The notes: generated by a model not told the origin, from the letters alone. 55,457 bases of DNA from Acidobacteriota bacterium (GCA_003223135.1 QHXX01000101.1:1-55457), one strand, 5' to 3'; numbered from the stretch's first letter, positions 1 to 19,400 are shown. Numbers and translations are program-made.

Positions 1-128
<128 letters not shown>

Positions 129-129
<1 letters not shown>

Positions 130-278
130 TGCGCGACCTGATCACCTTCCAGTGCAGCCAGTGCAAGAGGCGCAACTACGTCTCGACGCAGAACCGGAAG
201 AAGACGACCGAGAAGCTCGAGTTCAAGAAGTTCTGTCGCTGGTGCAGTGCGCACACGCTTCACAAAGAGACGAAGTGA
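129..278 (+). CDS. rpmG: 50S ribosomal protein L33
   Basis: This is a 49-residue basic protein of the normal L33 length. It has two CxxC pairs, C9-C12 and C36-C39, so it is the zinc-binding form of L33. The ATG overlaps the TAA of the upstream tuf. The gene sits between tuf and tRNA-Trp, followed by secE and nusG, an arrangement seen in several Gram-negative phyla. L33 binds the large subunit near the E site. The zinc ligands are seen directly; the ribosomal role comes from the family. Confidence 0.95.
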
Positions 279-311
279 GGGGGATCCGCCCGAGGAGGGG
301 TCCCCGCGTGA

Positions 312-388
312 AGGCCAGTAGCTCGAACGGCTAGAGCGCCGGTCTCCAAAACCGGATGTTGGGGGTTCGAATCCCTCCTGGCCTGCCA
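312..388 (+). tRNA. trnW: tRNA-Trp (anticodon CCA)
   Basis: A complete cloverleaf can be folded: a 7-bp acceptor stem (AGGCCAG/CTGGCCT), a D arm closed by GCTC/GAGC, an anticodon stem CCGGT/ACCGG with loop CTCCAAA, and a T arm with loop TTCGAAT. The anticodon CCA reads UGG (Trp). The discriminator base is G and the 3' CCA is encoded in the DNA. The gene lies inside the tuf-rpmG-secE-nusG transcription unit with no sign of its own promoter, so it is probably excised from a mixed transcript. Confidence 0.97.
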
Positions 389-422
389 GATGCGAGGCGG
401 GCGCGAGCGACGCGGGAGCCGC

Positions 423-623
423 ATGAACTGGTGGCAGAGGGTCAAGACGTTCCTGTCGGAGATTCGGGCGGAGCTGAAGCGCACGTCGTGGCCCTCCTGG
501 AAAGAGGTCCGCGGGACGACGACCGTGGTCATCGTGACCGTGTTTATCTTTGCGCTGTTTCTTTGGGTCGTCGACACCGCGCTGTTCCAGATGGTCACGT
601 GGGTCTTCACGCACGCGGGTTGA
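423..623 (+). CDS. secE: Preprotein translocase subunit SecE
   Basis: This is a 66-residue protein with an N-terminal amphipathic region containing the SecE signature ([15 protein letters not shown]) followed by one hydrophobic segment at about residues 33-55. SecE clamps SecY in the inner-membrane translocation channel. I chose ATG 423 (MNWWQR) because the sequence upstream of it does not look like SecE; an in-frame start exists at 390. The length matches the short single-span SecE of most bacteria. It lies between tRNA-Trp and nusG. Confidence 0.95.
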   Translation: MNWWQRVKTFLSEIRAELKRTSWPSWKEVRGTTTVVIVTVFIFALFLWVVDTALFQMVTWVFTHAG

Positions 624-637
624 GGGCGATGCCGGGC

Positions 638-1168
638 ATGGCGAAGCAGTGGTACATCGTTCATACCTACTCGGGGTACGAGAACAAGGTCCGCGAGAGC
701 CTCAAGCAGCGGACCGAGGCGCTCGGGATGGAGAACGAGATCGGCGAGATCCTGATCCCGACCGAGGACGTCGTGGAGATGCGGGACGGCGCCAAGATCA
801 TCTCCAAGAAGAAGTTCTTCCCCGGATACGTGCTGATCAACATGGAGATGAACGACGCCACCTGGCACGTGGTCAAGAACACTCCGAAGGTCACCGGCTT
901 CGTCGGGTCGGGGCAGAAACCGACGCCGCTCACCCAGGAGGAGGTCGACCGGATCATCAACCAGGTGTCGGTGGCGGCGGAGAAGCCGAAACCGAAGTTC
1001 CATTTCCAGAGGGGCGACTCGGTGCGCATCGTCGACGGGCCGTTCTCGAATTTCTCCGGCCTGGTGGACGAGGTCAACAACGACCGGGCCACCGTCAAGG
1101 TGATGGTGACCATTTTCGGGCGCTCCACGCCCGTCGAGCTCGATTTCCTGAAGGTGGAGAAGCTCTAG
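638..1168 (+). CDS. nusG: Transcription termination/antitermination protein NusG
   Basis: This is a 176-residue protein with the NGN domain at the N-terminus ([19 protein letters not shown]) and a C-terminal KOW domain ([16 protein letters not shown]). NusG binds RNA polymerase, promotes processivity, and links it to Rho or to ribosomal protein S10. An in-frame ATG also exists at 629, but the GAGGG element at 622-626 is too close to that codon and well placed for 638. It is the last gene before the L11-L1 pair. Confidence 0.95.
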   Translation: MAKQWYIVHTYSGYENKVRESLKQRTEALGMENEIGEILIPTEDVVEMRDGAKIISKKKFFPGYVLINMEMNDATWHVVKNTPKVTGFVGSGQKPTPLTQEEVDRIINQVSVAAEKPKPKFHFQRGDSVRIVDGPFSNFSGLVDEVNNDRATVKVMVTIFGRSTPVELDFLKVEKL

Positions 1169-1188
1169 GAGCGCCCTGAGGTTCCCAC

Positions 1189-1617
1189 ATGGCCAAGAAG
1201 ATCGTCGGATTCGTCAAGCTGCACATTCCCGCGGGGAAGGCGACCCCCGCGCCGCCCGTCGGCCCGGCCCTGGGTCAGCAGGGCGACAACATCATGGACT
1301 TCTGCAAGGCGTTCAACGCCCAGACGGCCAAAGTGGGCGAGGGGATGATCATCCCGGTGATCGTCACGGTGTACGCCGACCGGTCCTACACCTTCATCAC
1401 CAAGACGCCCCCCGCCAGCATCCTGCTGAAGAAGGCTGCCGGTCTCGCCAAGGGGTCCGGCGTGCCGAACAAGGAGAAGGTCGGCAAGGTCACCATGCTC
1501 CAGGTCGAGGAAATCGCGCGCACCAAGATGCCCGACCTCAACACCGACGACCTCCAGGCGGCGATCCGCACCGTCCTGGGAACGGCGCGCAGCATGGGGA
1601 TCGAGGTGACGACGTGA
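1189..1617 (+). CDS. rplK: 50S ribosomal protein L11
   Basis: This 142-residue protein has the L11 N-terminal domain ([19 protein letters not shown]) and a C-terminal rRNA-binding domain ending near the conserved [11 protein letters not shown]11 forms the GTPase-associated centre on 23S rRNA and is needed for RelA activation. Its TGA stop overlaps the GTG start of rplA (GTGA), so L11 and L1 are probably translated in a coupled way, as expected for genes controlled by L1 feedback. Confidence 0.97.
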   Translation: MAKKIVGFVKLHIPAGKATPAPPVGPALGQQGDNIMDFCKAFNAQTAKVGEGMIIPVIVTVYADRSYTFITKTPPASILLKKAAGLAKGSGVPNKEKVGKVTMLQVEEIARTKMPDLNTDDLQAAIRTVLGTARSMGIEVTT

Positions 1618-2312
1618 AGACGCACGGCAAGAAGTACGTGGCGGCGAAGAAGCAGGTCCCGGAGAAGCCGGTCAGCCTCGACGAGGCGATCCCGCTCGTC
1701 AAGAAGATCAAGTGCGCCCGGTTCGACGAGACACTGGAGCTGGCGCTGCTCCTCGGGGTCGACCCGAAGCACGCCGACCAGATGGTGCGCGGCACGGTGG
1801 TCCTGCCGCACGGCACGGGCGCCTCGAAGCGGGTCCTGGTGATCGCCTCGGGCGAGAAGATCAAAGAGGCCGAGAAGGCCGGTGCCGACGTCGTCGGGGG
1901 CCCGGAAATGGTCCAGAAGATCCAGGAGGGCTGGCTCGATTTCGACGCCGTGGTCGCGACGCCCGACATGATGAAAGACGTCGGCCGGCTCGGGAAGGTG
2001 CTCGGGCCGAAGGGGCTCATGCCCAACCCGAAGACCGGAACCGTCACGTTCGACGTGGCGAAGGCCGTGCAGGAAATCAAGGCCGGGAAGGTCGAGTTCC
2101 GGGTCGACAAGACGTCGATCATCCACGTCCCGTTCGGCCGCTCCTCGTTCGAGGAGAAGAAGCTGGTCGAGAACGCCCGCGCCCTGGTGAGCGCGATTCT
2201 GCGCGCCAAGCCGCCGACGGCCAAGGGAAAGTTCCTGCGATCGGCGTACATCTCCAGCAGTATGAGCCCGAGCGTCCGGCTGGACACCGGAAGCCTGGAA
2301 GCGCTGGCCTAG
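1614..2312 (+). CDS. rplA: 50S ribosomal protein L1
   Basis: This 232-residue protein begins with GTG inside the rplK stop. The L1 signature ([15 protein letters not shown]) is present at about residues 130-150. L1 builds the mobile L1 stalk at the E site, and in many bacteria it represses its own operon by binding the L11-L1 mRNA. The length is normal. It lies in a compact rplK-rplA-rplJ-rplL order with only 18 bases to rplJ. Confidence 0.97.
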   Translation: MKTHGKKYVAAKKQVPEKPVSLDEAIPLVKKIKCARFDETLELALLLGVDPKHADQMVRGTVVLPHGTGASKRVLVIASGEKIKEAEKAGADVVGGPEMVQKIQEGWLDFDAVVATPDMMKDVGRLGKVLGPKGLMPNPKTGTVTFDVAKAVQEIKAGKVEFRVDKTSIIHVPFGRSSFEEKKLVENARALVSAILRAKPPTAKGKFLRSAYISSSMSPSVRLDTGSLEALA

Positions 2313-2330
2313 ACAAGGGAGCCTACGCCG

Positions 2331-2879
2331 ATGAACAAGCAGGAGAAGTCCCAGGAGATGGAGGCTCTCAAGAGCGCGCTGCAGGGGCAGCCGCCGACCT
2401 TCATCCTCGCCTACCGCGGGCTGACCGTGAACCAGGTCGTCGCCCTGCGCAAGAAGGTCCGGGCCACTTCGTCGCGCTACCGCGTGGTGAAGAACCGGCT
2501 GGCGCTCCGGGTCATCAAGGGGACGCCCTATGAAGGCCTGGCGCCGCACTTCGAGGGGCCGACGGCCATCGCCTACAGCACGAAAGACCCGGTCTCCCTG
2601 GCGAAGGTCCTGGACGATTTCACCAGGGACAACCAGGGTCTTCAAGTGAAGGCCGGGCTGGTGGACGGCCGGATCGTCGATCCCCAGTCGATCAAGGCGC
2701 TCGCGTCGCTGCCCACCCGGGAGCTCCTGGTGGGGCGCCTGCTGGGAGCGCTGAACGCCCCGATGACACGGCTGGTGATGGTGCTGAAGGCGCCCCACCG
2801 CAACCTGGTGCGGGTCATGGACGAGATCGCCAGGAAGAATCAGCAGACATCCCAGGACGCCGTCGCGCCCACGACCTGA
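2331..2879 (+). CDS. rplJ: 50S ribosomal protein L10
   Basis: This 182-residue protein carries the L10 N-terminal rRNA-binding domain with the conserved YRGLTVNQ and [10 protein letters not shown] stretches. L10 anchors the L7/L12 dimers of the stalk through its C-terminal helix. The gene precedes rplL with a 74-base gap. In other bacteria an L10-L12 complex controls this operon, but I see no clear leader structure for that here. Confidence 0.96.
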   Translation: MNKQEKSQEMEALKSALQGQPPTFILAYRGLTVNQVVALRKKVRATSSRYRVVKNRLALRVIKGTPYEGLAPHFEGPTAIAYSTKDPVSLAKVLDDFTRDNQGLQVKAGLVDGRIVDPQSIKALASLPTRELLVGRLLGALNAPMTRLVMVLKAPHRNLVRVMDEIARKNQQTSQDAVAPTT

Positions 2880-2953
2880 CCCCCGGCGAGGGCGCCCGGT
2901 CCGCACGGAGATTGTGCAGAGCGACACAAAGCGCACTGACTCAGGAGGCGAGA

Positions 2954-3346
2954 ATGCCAGCGATCACGAAGGAAGACGTCAAGAGCTACCTGAAAGCGGC
3001 CCCGATGCTCGAAGTGGCCGAGCTCGTCAAGGAGCTCGAGGCGGAGTTCGGAGTCTCGGCGGCCGCCGCCATGCCGGTCATGATGGCGGGTGCGCCGGGC
3101 GCGGGTGCCGGAGCGGCCGCGGTGGCCGAAGTGAAGGACACGTTCGACGTGGTCCTGACCGAGGTCGGCGACAAGAAGATCAACGTCATCAAGGTCGTCC
3201 GCGAGGTCACGAGCCTCGGGCTGAAGGAAGCCAAGGACCTGGTCGACGGCGCGCCGAAGACCGTGAAGGAGGGAGTGTCCAAGACGGAGGCCGAGGAGAT
3301 CAAGAAGAAGTTCGGGGAGGCCGGCGCCAAGGTCGAGCTGAAGTAG
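2954..3346 (+). CDS. rplL: 50S ribosomal protein L7/L12
   Basis: This 130-residue protein has an N-terminal dimerisation region, an Ala/Gly/Met-rich hinge at about residues 35-55 and the C-terminal globular domain ([20 protein letters not shown]) that recruits translation factors. The start MPAITKEDV at 2954 is chosen because an excellent AGGAGG lies at 2943-2948 with a five-base spacing; an earlier in-frame GTG at 2912 lacks this. L7/L12 is the multi-copy stalk protein that activates EF-Tu and EF-G. Confidence 0.96.
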   Translation: MPAITKEDVKSYLKAAPMLEVAELVKELEAEFGVSAAAAMPVMMAGAPGAGAGAAAVAEVKDTFDVVLTEVGDKKINVIKVVREVTSLGLKEAKDLVDGAPKTVKEGVSKTEAEEIKKKFGEAGAKVELK

Positions 3347-3375
3347 AGAGCGGCCGACGCCATGCGCCTGACCCG

Positions 3376-3394
3376 GCCCCTGTCCGGAAGGGGC
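3376..3394 (+). promoter_or_regulatory. Hairpin in the rplL-rpoB gap
   Basis: GCCCCT at 3376-3381 pairs perfectly with AGGGGC at 3389-3394 around a seven-base loop. No U-run follows, so it is not a standard intrinsic terminator. In enteric bacteria the rplL-rpoB gap holds an attenuator and an RNase III site that lower rpoBC expression relative to L12. A similar role here is inference from position only. Confidence 0.35.
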
Positions 3395-3470
3395 TCCATG
3401 TTCCTGACGTCCGCGTACAACTCCACCCGCGCCACGGCCGCCCGGCAGGCGCAGGGGGGAAGGGGGACTC

Positions 3471-12043
<8,573 letters not shown>

Positions 12044-12058
12044 TCCCCTGGGAGCGTT

Positions 12059-12081
12059 CCCGGAGCCGGGCGTAAGTTTTT
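12059..12081 (+). terminator. Possible weak intrinsic terminator after rpoC
   Basis: CCCG at 12059-12062 can pair with CGGG at 12067-12070 around GAGC, and a run of five T lies at 12077-12081. The stem is short and the T-run is six bases away, so read-through is likely. It would partly separate the rpoBC transcript from the str operon, whose promoter begins 14 bases later. Confidence 0.3.
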
Positions 12082-12094
12082 GCAGGACAAGTTC

Positions 12095-12123
12095 TTGACA
12101 GCCCGGTGGCCCTTTGCTACTAT
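12095..12123 (+). promoter_or_regulatory. Sigma70-type promoter of the str operon
   Basis: TTGACA at 12095-12100 and TACTAT at 12118-12123 are separated by exactly 17 bases, matching the classical consensus in all six -35 positions and five of six -10 positions. Transcription would begin near 12130, leaving a leader of about 118 bases before the rpsL GTG. The box stands out in GC-rich sequence. Confidence 0.85.
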
Positions 12124-12143
12124 CCGGCGGTTCCACGGCCAGC

Positions 12144-12195
12144 CATGCCCCAGGTCGTAGGGTGCCGGGAGCACCTCCCGGGCGCCGGGGGCATG
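12144..12195 (+). promoter_or_regulatory. Two-tier hairpin in the str operon leader
   Basis: An outer perfect 8-bp stem pairs CATGCCCC (12144-12151) with GGGGCATG (12188-12195). Inside it, an 11-bp stem pairs 12161-12171 with 12175-12186, with one bulged G and a three-base CAC loop. A nine-base asymmetric internal loop (12152-12160) separates the two stems. It lies entirely within the predicted 5' UTR of rpsL. A ribosomal-protein-binding autoregulatory element is a reasonable guess, but no known RNA family is recognised. Confidence 0.55.
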
Positions 12196-12247
12196 TTGCG
12201 GCCGGTTCGGTGTGTTTCAAAGAGCGTCGTTGAGAATTGAGGTTCAG

Positions 12248-12622
12248 GTGCCGACAGTCAGCCAGCTGGTGAAGTGGGGCCGCCAGAGGATGCGAGGGCG
12301 CACCAAGAGTCCCGCGCTCGGCGCGTGCCCCCAGAAGCGGGGCGTCTGCGTCCGCGTCTTCACCTCCACTCCGAAGAAACCAAACTCCGCGCTGCGGAAG
12401 GTGGCGCGCGTGCGTCTGACGAACGGCATCGAAGTCACGACCTACATCCCCGGCGTGGGTCACAACCTCCAGGAGCACTCCATCGTGCTCATCCGCGGAG
12501 GTCGCGTGAAGGACCTGCCGGGCGTGCGCTACCACGTGATTCGCGGCACCCTGGATTCCATGGGCGTCGAGGGTCGCAAGCAGAGTCGTTCCAAGTACGG
12601 GGCCAAGCGACAGAAATCTTAG
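12248..12622 (+). CDS. rpsL: 30S ribosomal protein S12
   Basis: This 124-residue protein is of normal length, starting with GTG ([11 protein letters not shown]) five bases after a GAGG. The decoding-centre loops [17 protein letters not shown] and [13 protein letters not shown] are intact, so the classic streptomycin-resistance lysines are wild type. S12 monitors codon-anticodon pairing. The gene opens the str operon behind a consensus promoter and a structured leader. The upstream in-frame GTG at 12212 encodes no S12 sequence. Confidence 0.96.
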   Translation: MPTVSQLVKWGRQRMRGRTKSPALGACPQKRGVCVRVFTSTPKKPNSALRKVARVRLTNGIEVTTYIPGVGHNLQEHSIVLIRGGRVKDLPGVRYHVIRGTLDSMGVEGRKQSRSKYGAKRQKS

Positions 12623-12639
12623 GGGCGCCTGAGCGCTCG

Positions 12640-12670
12640 GAGGGGCGGCCTCGTGGTGTGAGCGCCCCTC
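12640..12670 (+). promoter_or_regulatory. Hairpin in the rpsL-rpsG intercistronic region
   Basis: GAGGGGCG (12640-12647) pairs perfectly with CGCCCCTC (12663-12670) around a 15-base loop, in a 95-base gap. In E. coli an intercistronic region of similar length between the same genes is the target of S7 feedback repression. Position and structure suggest the same function, but the sequence itself does not prove it. Confidence 0.45.
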
Positions 12671-12717
12671 GGTTCCAGTCGGGAGGCGATCGTCTTCCCG
12701 GGAGGTCGTCACAGGTC

Positions 12718-13191
12718 ATGCCGCGACGGGCGATGGTGAGCAAGCGGGAAACAGCCCCGGATCCCGTCTACCAGTCCACCCTGGCCACGAAATTCGTCAA
12801 CTGCATGATGAAGCGTGGCAAGAAGTCGGTCGCCGAGTGGATCTTCTACGGAGCCATGGACATCGTGAAGGACAAGACGAAGGACGACCCGATGAAGGCG
12901 CTGAAGCGGGCGGTCGACAACGTCAAGCCGCTCCTGGAGGTGAAGTCGCGGCGCGTCGGCGGAGCGACCTACCAGGTGCCGGTCGAGGTGAACCCGGCGC
13001 GGCGGCAGTCGCTGGCGATCCGCTGGATCATCTCCTACGGTTCGCAACGCGCGTCCGAGAAGCGCATGCTGGATCAGCTCGCGAACGAAGTGCTGGACGC
13101 CGCCAACAACCGCGGCGGCGCCGTCAAGAAGAAGGAAGACACGCACAAGATGGCCGAGGCCAACAAGGCCTTCGCCCACTACCGCTGGTAA
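12718..13191 (+). CDS. rpsG: 30S ribosomal protein S7
   Basis: This 157-residue protein starts [11 protein letters not shown] and has the conserved S7 body ([46 protein letters not shown]). S7 nucleates assembly of the 30S head and contacts E-site tRNA. GGGAGG lies at 12700-12705. The gene is separated from fusA by only five bases. S7 is the known autogenous regulator of the str operon in E. coli. Confidence 0.97.
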   Translation: MPRRAMVSKRETAPDPVYQSTLATKFVNCMMKRGKKSVAEWIFYGAMDIVKDKTKDDPMKALKRAVDNVKPLLEVKSRRVGGATYQVPVEVNPARRQSLAIRWIISYGSQRASEKRMLDQLANEVLDAANNRGGAVKKKEDTHKMAEANKAFAHYRW

Positions 13192-13196
13192 GGAAC

Positions 13197-15287
13197 ATGG
13201 CGCGCCCGCATCCTCTCGATCGCTATCGCAACATCGGCATCGTCGCCCACATCGACGCGGGCAAGACGACGACCACGGAGCGGATCCTGTTCTACACCGG
13301 CAAGATCTACAAGCTGGGCGAGGTCCACGACGGTACGGCGACCATGGACTGGATGGTTCAGGAGCAGGAGCGCGGCATCACCATCACCTCCGCGGCGACC
13401 ACCTGCTTCTGGCGGGACCACCGCATCAACATCATCGACACGCCCGGACACGTCGACTTCACCGCCGAGGTGGAGCGGTCGCTCCGGGTGCTGGACGGTG
13501 CCGTGGGCGTGTTCTGTTCGGTCGGGGGCGTCGAGCCCCAGTCCGAGACGGTCTGGCGGCAGGCGGACAAGTACAAGGTCCCGCGCATCGCGTTCGTCAA
13601 CAAGATGGACCGCCAGGGCGCAGACTTCGATCGCTGTGTGCGCATGATGAAGACGCGTCTGAACGCCCGTCCGGTGCCGATCCAGATCCCCTGGGGGCGC
13701 GAGGAGCATTTCCTCGGGATGATCGACCTCGTGGAGATGAAGGCGGTCCGCTTCAAGGACGACTCGCAGGGGGCGGAGTTCGAGGTCCTGGAGATCCCCG
13801 CGGAGATGAAGGAAGAGGTGGCGCACGCCCGCGAGCGCGTCATCGAGGCGGCCTGCGAGTCGTCGGACGACCTGCTGCACAAGTACCTCGAGGGGAAGGC
13901 GCTGGCGCCGGCCGAGATCCGCCAGGCGCTGCGCAAGGGCATGATCGCCCTGCACTTCACGCCGGTCCTGTGCGGCGCGGCGTTCAAGAACAAGGGGGTG
14001 CAGCAGCTGCTCGACGCCATCGTCGACTACCTGCCGTCGCCCATGGACGTGCCGCCCGTGGAGGGCACGCTGCCGGACGGAAAGACCCCGGTGGTCCGCC
14101 GGACGTCGGACAACGAACCGTTCTCGGCCCTGGTGTTCAAGATCATGACCGACCCGTTCGTCGGACAACTGTCGTTCATCCGGGTCTACTCCGGGAAGCT
14201 GGCCTCGGGCGAGCGCGTCCTGAGCTCCATCAAGGGCAACAGCGAGCGCATCGGGCGCCTGTTGCAGATGCACGCCAACAAGCGCGAGGAAATCAAGGAG
14301 GTCTGGGCGGGCGACATCGCCGCCGTGGTCGGGCTGCGCAACGCCCAGACCGGCGACACGATCTGCGACGAGAAGTCGCCGATCGTCCTGGAGCCGATGG
14401 ATTTCCCGGAGCCGGTCATCAAGCTGGCGATCGAGCCGAAGACCAAGGCCGACCAGGAGAAGCTCGGGACCGCCCTGGGCAAACTGGCCCAGGAGGACCC
14501 GACTTTCAAGATCAACACCGACCCGGACACGGCCCAGACCATCATTTCGGGAATGGGCGAATTACATTTAGAGATCATCACGGACCGGTTGGTGCGCGAG
14601 TTCGGTGTGGGCGTCAGCGTCGGCAAGCCCCAGGTGGCCTACAAGGAGACCATCCGCCAGTCGGCCAAGGCCGAGGGCAGGTACATCAAGCAGACCGGCG
14701 GCCGAGGGCAGTACGGCCACGTCAAGCTCGAGGTCTCGCCCCTGCCCCCCGGCAGCGGCTTCGAGTTCCTTAACGAGATCGTCGGCGGCTCGATCCCGAG
14801 GGAATTCATCAAGCCGGTCGAGGAGGGCATCAAGGAGGCCATGCAGGCCGGCCCGCTCGCCGGGTACGAGGTCCGGGACGTCCGCGTGGTCCTGTACGAC
14901 GGCTCCTATCACGAGGTCGACTCGTCCGAGATGGCATTCAAGATCGCCGGCTCGATCGGCTTCAAGGAGGCCCTGTCCAGGGCGCGCCCGGTCCTGCTCG
15001 AGCCGATCATGAGCGTCGAGGTCGTGGTCCCGGAGCAGTACATGGGGGATGTCATCGGCGACCTGAACTCGCGCCGCGGCAAGATCGAGCGCATGGAGCC
15101 GCGGGCGGGGACCCAGGTGATCACCGCCAAGGTGCCGCTGGCGGAGATGTTCGGCTACGCAACCGATCTCAGAAGCAAGACACAGGGCCGCGCCAATTAT
15201 TCGATGCATTTCGCGCATTACGAAGAGGCACCCAAGAGCGTCAGCGAGGGCGTGATCGCCCGCATCCAGGGTCTGGCCCGCTCGTAG
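13197..15287 (+). CDS. fusA: Elongation factor G
   Basis: This 696-residue translational GTPase drives tRNA-mRNA translocation. The G domain shows [13 protein letters not shown] (G1), ERGITITSA (G2), DTPGHVDFT (G3) and NKMD (G4). The C-terminal domains IV and V follow, with GGRGQYGHV and [15 protein letters not shown]. The start at 13197 follows rpsG by five bases. It is the canonical str-operon EF-G rather than a FusB or TetM-like relative, judged from context and continuous similarity along its length. Confidence 0.97.
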   Translation: MARPHPLDRYRNIGIVAHIDAGKTTTTERILFYTGKIYKLGEVHDGTATMDWMVQEQERGITITSAATTCFWRDHRINIIDTPGHVDFTAEVERSLRVLDGAVGVFCSVGGVEPQSETVWRQADKYKVPRIAFVNKMDRQGADFDRCVRMMKTRLNARPVPIQIPWGREEHFLGMIDLVEMKAVRFKDDSQGAEFEVLEIPAEMKEEVAHARERVIEAACESSDDLLHKYLEGKALAPAEIRQALRKGMIALHFTPVLCGAAFKNKGVQQLLDAIVDYLPSPMDVPPVEGTLPDGKTPVVRRTSDNEPFSALVFKIMTDPFVGQLSFIRVYSGKLASGERVLSSIKGNSERIGRLLQMHANKREEIKEVWAGDIAAVVGLRNAQTGDTICDEKSPIVLEPMDFPEPVIKLAIEPKTKADQEKLGTALGKLAQEDPTFKINTDPDTAQTIISGMGELHLEIITDRLVREFGVGVSVGKPQVAYKETIRQSAKAEGRYIKQTGGRGQYGHVKLEVSPLPPGSGFEFLNEIVGGSIPREFIKPVEEGIKEAMQAGPLAGYEVRDVRVVLYDGSYHEVDSSEMAFKIAGSIGFKEALSRARPVLLEPIMSVEVVVPEQYMGDVIGDLNSRRGKIERMEPRAGTQVITAKVPLAEMFGYATDLRSKTQGRANYSMHFAHYEEAPKSVSEGVIARIQGLARS

Positions 15288-15311
15288 GGCGGGCAGCACG
15301 GAGGATCCGGA

Positions 15312-16499
<1,188 letters not shown>

Positions 16500-16582
16500 C
16501 GGGCAAGGCAGGGGCGGCCGGTTTCCCGGGGATCGCCCGCGAACGGCTCTTTGAGGATGGAGAAGGGACAGGACGCAGGACC

Positions 16583-16909
16583 ATGCTGAACGAGAAGATT
16601 CGCATCAGCCTGAAGGCGTACGATCACCGCGTCCTGGACCAGTCGACCACGGAGATCGTGGCGACGGCCAAGCGCACGGGCGCGCGCGTCGCGGGGCCGA
16701 TTCCCCTGCCGACGAAGATCAACAAGTTCACCGTCAATCGATCGCCCCACGTGGACAAGAAGTCCAGGGAGCAGTTCGAGATCCGCACGCACAAGAGGCT
16801 GCTCGACATCCTCGAGCCGACCTCGCAGACGGTGGACGCCCTGATGAAGCTCGACCTTCCCGCCGGCGTGGAGGTCGAGATCAAGGCGTTCGAGAAGGAA
16901 CGGCGGTGA
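16583..16909 (+). CDS. rpsJ: 30S ribosomal protein S10
   Basis: This 108-residue protein has the S10 core ([16 protein letters not shown] and [32 protein letters not shown]) and normal length. S10 sits in the 30S head and, as NusE, pairs with NusB and NusG in antitermination and transcription-translation coupling. It is the first gene of the S10 operon, following tuf. GGAGAAGGGA lies upstream of the ATG. Confidence 0.97.
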   Translation: MLNEKIRISLKAYDHRVLDQSTTEIVATAKRTGARVAGPIPLPTKINKFTVNRSPHVDKKSREQFEIRTHKRLLDILEPTSQTVDALMKLDLPAGVEVEIKAFEKERR

Positions 16910-16916
16910 GGCGGGC

Positions 16917-17645
16917 GTGGTCGAGGGACTGATCGGACGGAAGATCGCGATGACGCAGGTGTTCGACGCGGAGGGGGGCGCCGTGCCCTGCACGGTCGTG
17001 CAGGCCGGGCCCTGCGTCGTGGTCGCGAAGCGCGACCCGGCGAAGGACGGCTACGAGGCGGTGCAGCTCGGTCTGGTCGAGCCCGGCAAGGCGCGAGGCG
17101 TTTCCAAGGCGGTGCAGGGCCACTTCGCGAAGGCCAACGTCCCGCCGACGCGCCGCGTGAAGGAATTCCGTCTGGTTCCGGGGGGCGACAACCCGGCCGT
17201 CGGAGACAAGGTCCTGGTCACGCTCTTCAAGCCGCAGGATCGCGTGGACGTCATCGGCGTCTCCAAGGGGAAGGGGTTCCAGGGCGTCATGAAGCGGCAT
17301 CATTTTCGGGGCGGGGCGGCCAGCCACGGATCGATGTTCCACCGGGCCCCGGGGTCGATCGGCTCGTCGGCGTACCCGTCGCGCACCTTCCGCGGGATGC
17401 GCATGGGAGGCCGCATGGGCGGCGACCGGGTCACCGTGAAGAATCTCGAGGTGCTGCGGGTCGACGAGGAGAACAACTTGCTGGTGGTGAAGGGGGCGGT
17501 CCCCGGGGCGTCGGGTGCTGTCCTCATGGTGAGGCGGAGCCGGGCTCCGATGAGAGTCAAGAAGCCGCAATTGCAGGCAGCGCCCAAGGCCGGTGCCAAG
17601 ACCGCCGGGAAGGCGGCCGGCAAGCCGGCGGCCAAGAAGGCCTAG
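16917..17645 (+). CDS. rplC: 50S ribosomal protein L3 with Lys/Ala-rich C-terminal tail
   Basis: This 242-residue protein starts with GTG ([15 protein letters not shown]), seven bases after rpsJ. It has the L3 signature around [10 protein letters not shown] and [11 protein letters not shown], which reaches the peptidyl-transferase centre. The last 25 residues or so are a low-complexity Lys/Ala/Gly tail ([20 protein letters not shown]), longer than the usual L3 end of about 210 residues. It is one of several ribosomal proteins in this block with such a tail. Confidence 0.96.
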   Translation: MVEGLIGRKIAMTQVFDAEGGAVPCTVVQAGPCVVVAKRDPAKDGYEAVQLGLVEPGKARGVSKAVQGHFAKANVPPTRRVKEFRLVPGGDNPAVGDKVLVTLFKPQDRVDVIGVSKGKGFQGVMKRHHFRGGAASHGSMFHRAPGSIGSSAYPSRTFRGMRMGGRMGGDRVTVKNLEVLRVDEENNLLVVKGAVPGASGAVLMVRRSRAPMRVKKPQLQAAPKAGAKTAGKAAGKPAAKKA

Positions 17646-17658
17646 GAACGAAGACGAC

Positions 17659-18285
17659 ATGCCGAAGCTGCCGGTCATCAATCGGGAAGGCAAGGAGGTC
17701 AAGAACCTCGAGTTGCCGGACGAGGTGTTCGGCACGCCTGTCAAGGAGCACCTGATCCAGGAAGCCGTGGTGGCCTTCCGTGCCGCGGGGCGCAGCGGCA
17801 CGCACGCCACGAAGAACCGCTCCGACGTGTCGGGAGGCGGCAAGAAGCCGTGGCGTCAGAAGAAGACCGGCCGCGCCCGGCACGGCTCGATCCGGTCGCC
17901 TCTGTGGAAGGGGGGCGGCACCGTGTTCGGCCCGCAGCCGCGCGATTACGCCTTCCCGTTCCCGCGCAGGAAACGCCACGGTGCATTGCGCTCGGCGCTG
18001 TCGGCGAAGGTGAAGGACGGCAAGCTGCTGGTCGTCGAGTCTCTCCTCCTGCCGCAGCCGAAGACGCAGGAGCTGGCGCGGCTCATGGAGGGGCTCGGCG
18101 TGAAGGGGTCGGCGCTCCTCGTCGATGAGCCGGGGAATCGTCACCTGGAGCTCTCGGCTCGCAACCTGGCGCGTGTGAAGGCGACGCTCAGCACGGCGCT
18201 CAACATCGTGGACCTCCTGGCCTACGACACGGTCGTCCTCACCGAGGCGGCCGCCGGCCGCGTTGCGGAGGTGCTCCGGCCATGA
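17659..18285 (+). CDS. rplD: 50S ribosomal protein L4
   Basis: This 208-residue protein starts MPKLPVINREGKEV at 17659; upstream in-frame starts have no L4-like sequence. The loop WRQKKTGRARHGSIRSPLWKGG, which lines the exit tunnel, is intact, so no macrolide-resistance change is evident there. L4 represses the S10 operon in E. coli. Its stop overlaps the rplW start as ATGA. Confidence 0.96.
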   Translation: MPKLPVINREGKEVKNLELPDEVFGTPVKEHLIQEAVVAFRAAGRSGTHATKNRSDVSGGGKKPWRQKKTGRARHGSIRSPLWKGGGTVFGPQPRDYAFPFPRRKRHGALRSALSAKVKDGKLLVVESLLLPQPKTQELARLMEGLGVKGSALLVDEPGNRHLELSARNLARVKATLSTALNIVDLLAYDTVVLTEAAAGRVAEVLRP

Positions 18286-18575
18286 GAAGCCCGCACGACG
18301 TCATCGTGGCCCCGCTGATCACCGAGAAGACGACGCTTTTGAAGGAGAAGGGGCTCGTCCTGGCGTTCAGGGTCGACCGCCGCGCCAACAAGGTGGAGAT
18401 CCGGCAGGCGGTCGAGGCGCTGTTCAAGGTGAAGGTCGCGCGCGTCCGGACGCAGAACGCCTGGGGCAAGCGCAAGCGTGTCGGGCGGTACGAGGGGCGC
18501 CGCTCCGACTGGAAGAAAGCGTACGTGACGCTCAAGGCGGGCGAGAAACCGGTCGAGTATTTCGAGGCGGTGTAG
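18282..18575 (+). CDS. rplW: 50S ribosomal protein L23
   Basis: This 97-residue protein has the L23 pattern (VIVAPLITEKTTLL, FRVDRRANKVEIRQAVE, KRKRVGRYEGRRSDWKKAYVTL). L23 sits at the exit tunnel and docks trigger factor and SRP. Its ATG overlaps the rplD TGA, so translation is coupled. The length is typical of bacteria. Confidence 0.97.
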   Translation: MRSPHDVIVAPLITEKTTLLKEKGLVLAFRVDRRANKVEIRQAVEALFKVKVARVRTQNAWGKRKRVGRYEGRRSDWKKAYVTLKAGEKPVEYFEAV

Positions 18576-18584
18576 AGGATCATC

Positions 18585-19400
18585 ATGGCGATGCGCAGCT
18601 TCAACCCGACGACTCCGAGCCGTCGTTTCATGTCGGTCACGACCTTCGACGACGTCACGGCCAAGAAGCCCTTCAAGCCGCTGACGATCGGCAAGAAGCG
18701 CACGGGCGGTCGCAACAACGTCGGATGGGTCGCCATCCGGCACCGCGGGGGCGGGCACAAGAAGGCGTACAGGGTCATCGACTTCAGGCGCGACAAGAAA
18801 GACGTTCCTGGGAAGGTGGCGAGCGTCGAGTACGACCCGAACCGCTCGGCCCGTATCGCGCTCATCCACTATGCCGACGGGGACAAGCGATACATCATCG
18901 CCCCGAACGGCCTCGCGATCGGTCAGACGATCATCACCAGCGCTTCGGCGGACATCCTGGTGGGGAACACGCTGCCGCTGAAGAGCATCCCCCTGGGTAC
19001 TGCGATCCACAACATCGAGCTGAAGCCCGGGCGGGGCGCGCAGCTCGTCCGGAGCGCCGGCAGCTCGGCGCAGCTTCTCGCCAAGGACGCCGGCTGGGTG
19101 CAGATCAAGCTCCCCTCCGGCGAGATTCGCCGCGTGCACGAGATCTGCCACGCGACCATCGGCCAGGTCGGCAACCTCGACCACGAGAACATCTCGCTGG
19201 GAAAGGCCGGGCGGCGCCGCTGGCTCGGGATCCGGCCGACCGTACGGGGCGTCGCGATGAACCCGGTCGACCATCCGCTCGGCGGCGGCGAGGGAAAGAC
19301 TTCGGGAGGGCGTCACCCGTGCACGCCGTGGGGCGTGCGCGAGAAGAAGACGCGCAACAACAAGCGGACGGACAAGTACATCGTCCGCCACAGGAAGTAG
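18585..19400 (+). CDS. rplB: 50S ribosomal protein L2
   Basis: This 271-residue protein carries the L2 core ([20 protein letters not shown]) and the C-terminal stretch [25 protein letters not shown] that contains the universally conserved histidine near the peptidyl-transferase centre. L2 binds 23S rRNA and is needed for subunit joining. The length is normal and it is followed by rpsS three bases later. Confidence 0.98.
   Translation: MAMRSFNPTTPSRRFMSVTTFDDVTAKKPFKPLTIGKKRTGGRNNVGWVAIRHRGGGHKKAYRVIDFRRDKKDVPGKVASVEYDPNRSARIALIHYADGDKRYIIAPNGLAIGQTIITSASADILVGNTLPLKSIPLGTAIHNIELKPGRGAQLVRSAGSSAQLLAKDAGWVQIKLPSGEIRRVHEICHATIGQVGNLDHENISLGKAGRRRWLGIRPTVRGVAMNPVDHPLGGGEGKTSGGRHPCTPWGVREKKTRNNKRTDKYIVRHRK

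Noticed and set aside
12360-12560. Streptomycin-resistance change in S12
   Set aside because: The lysines in TPKKPNS and RVKDLPG are unchanged.
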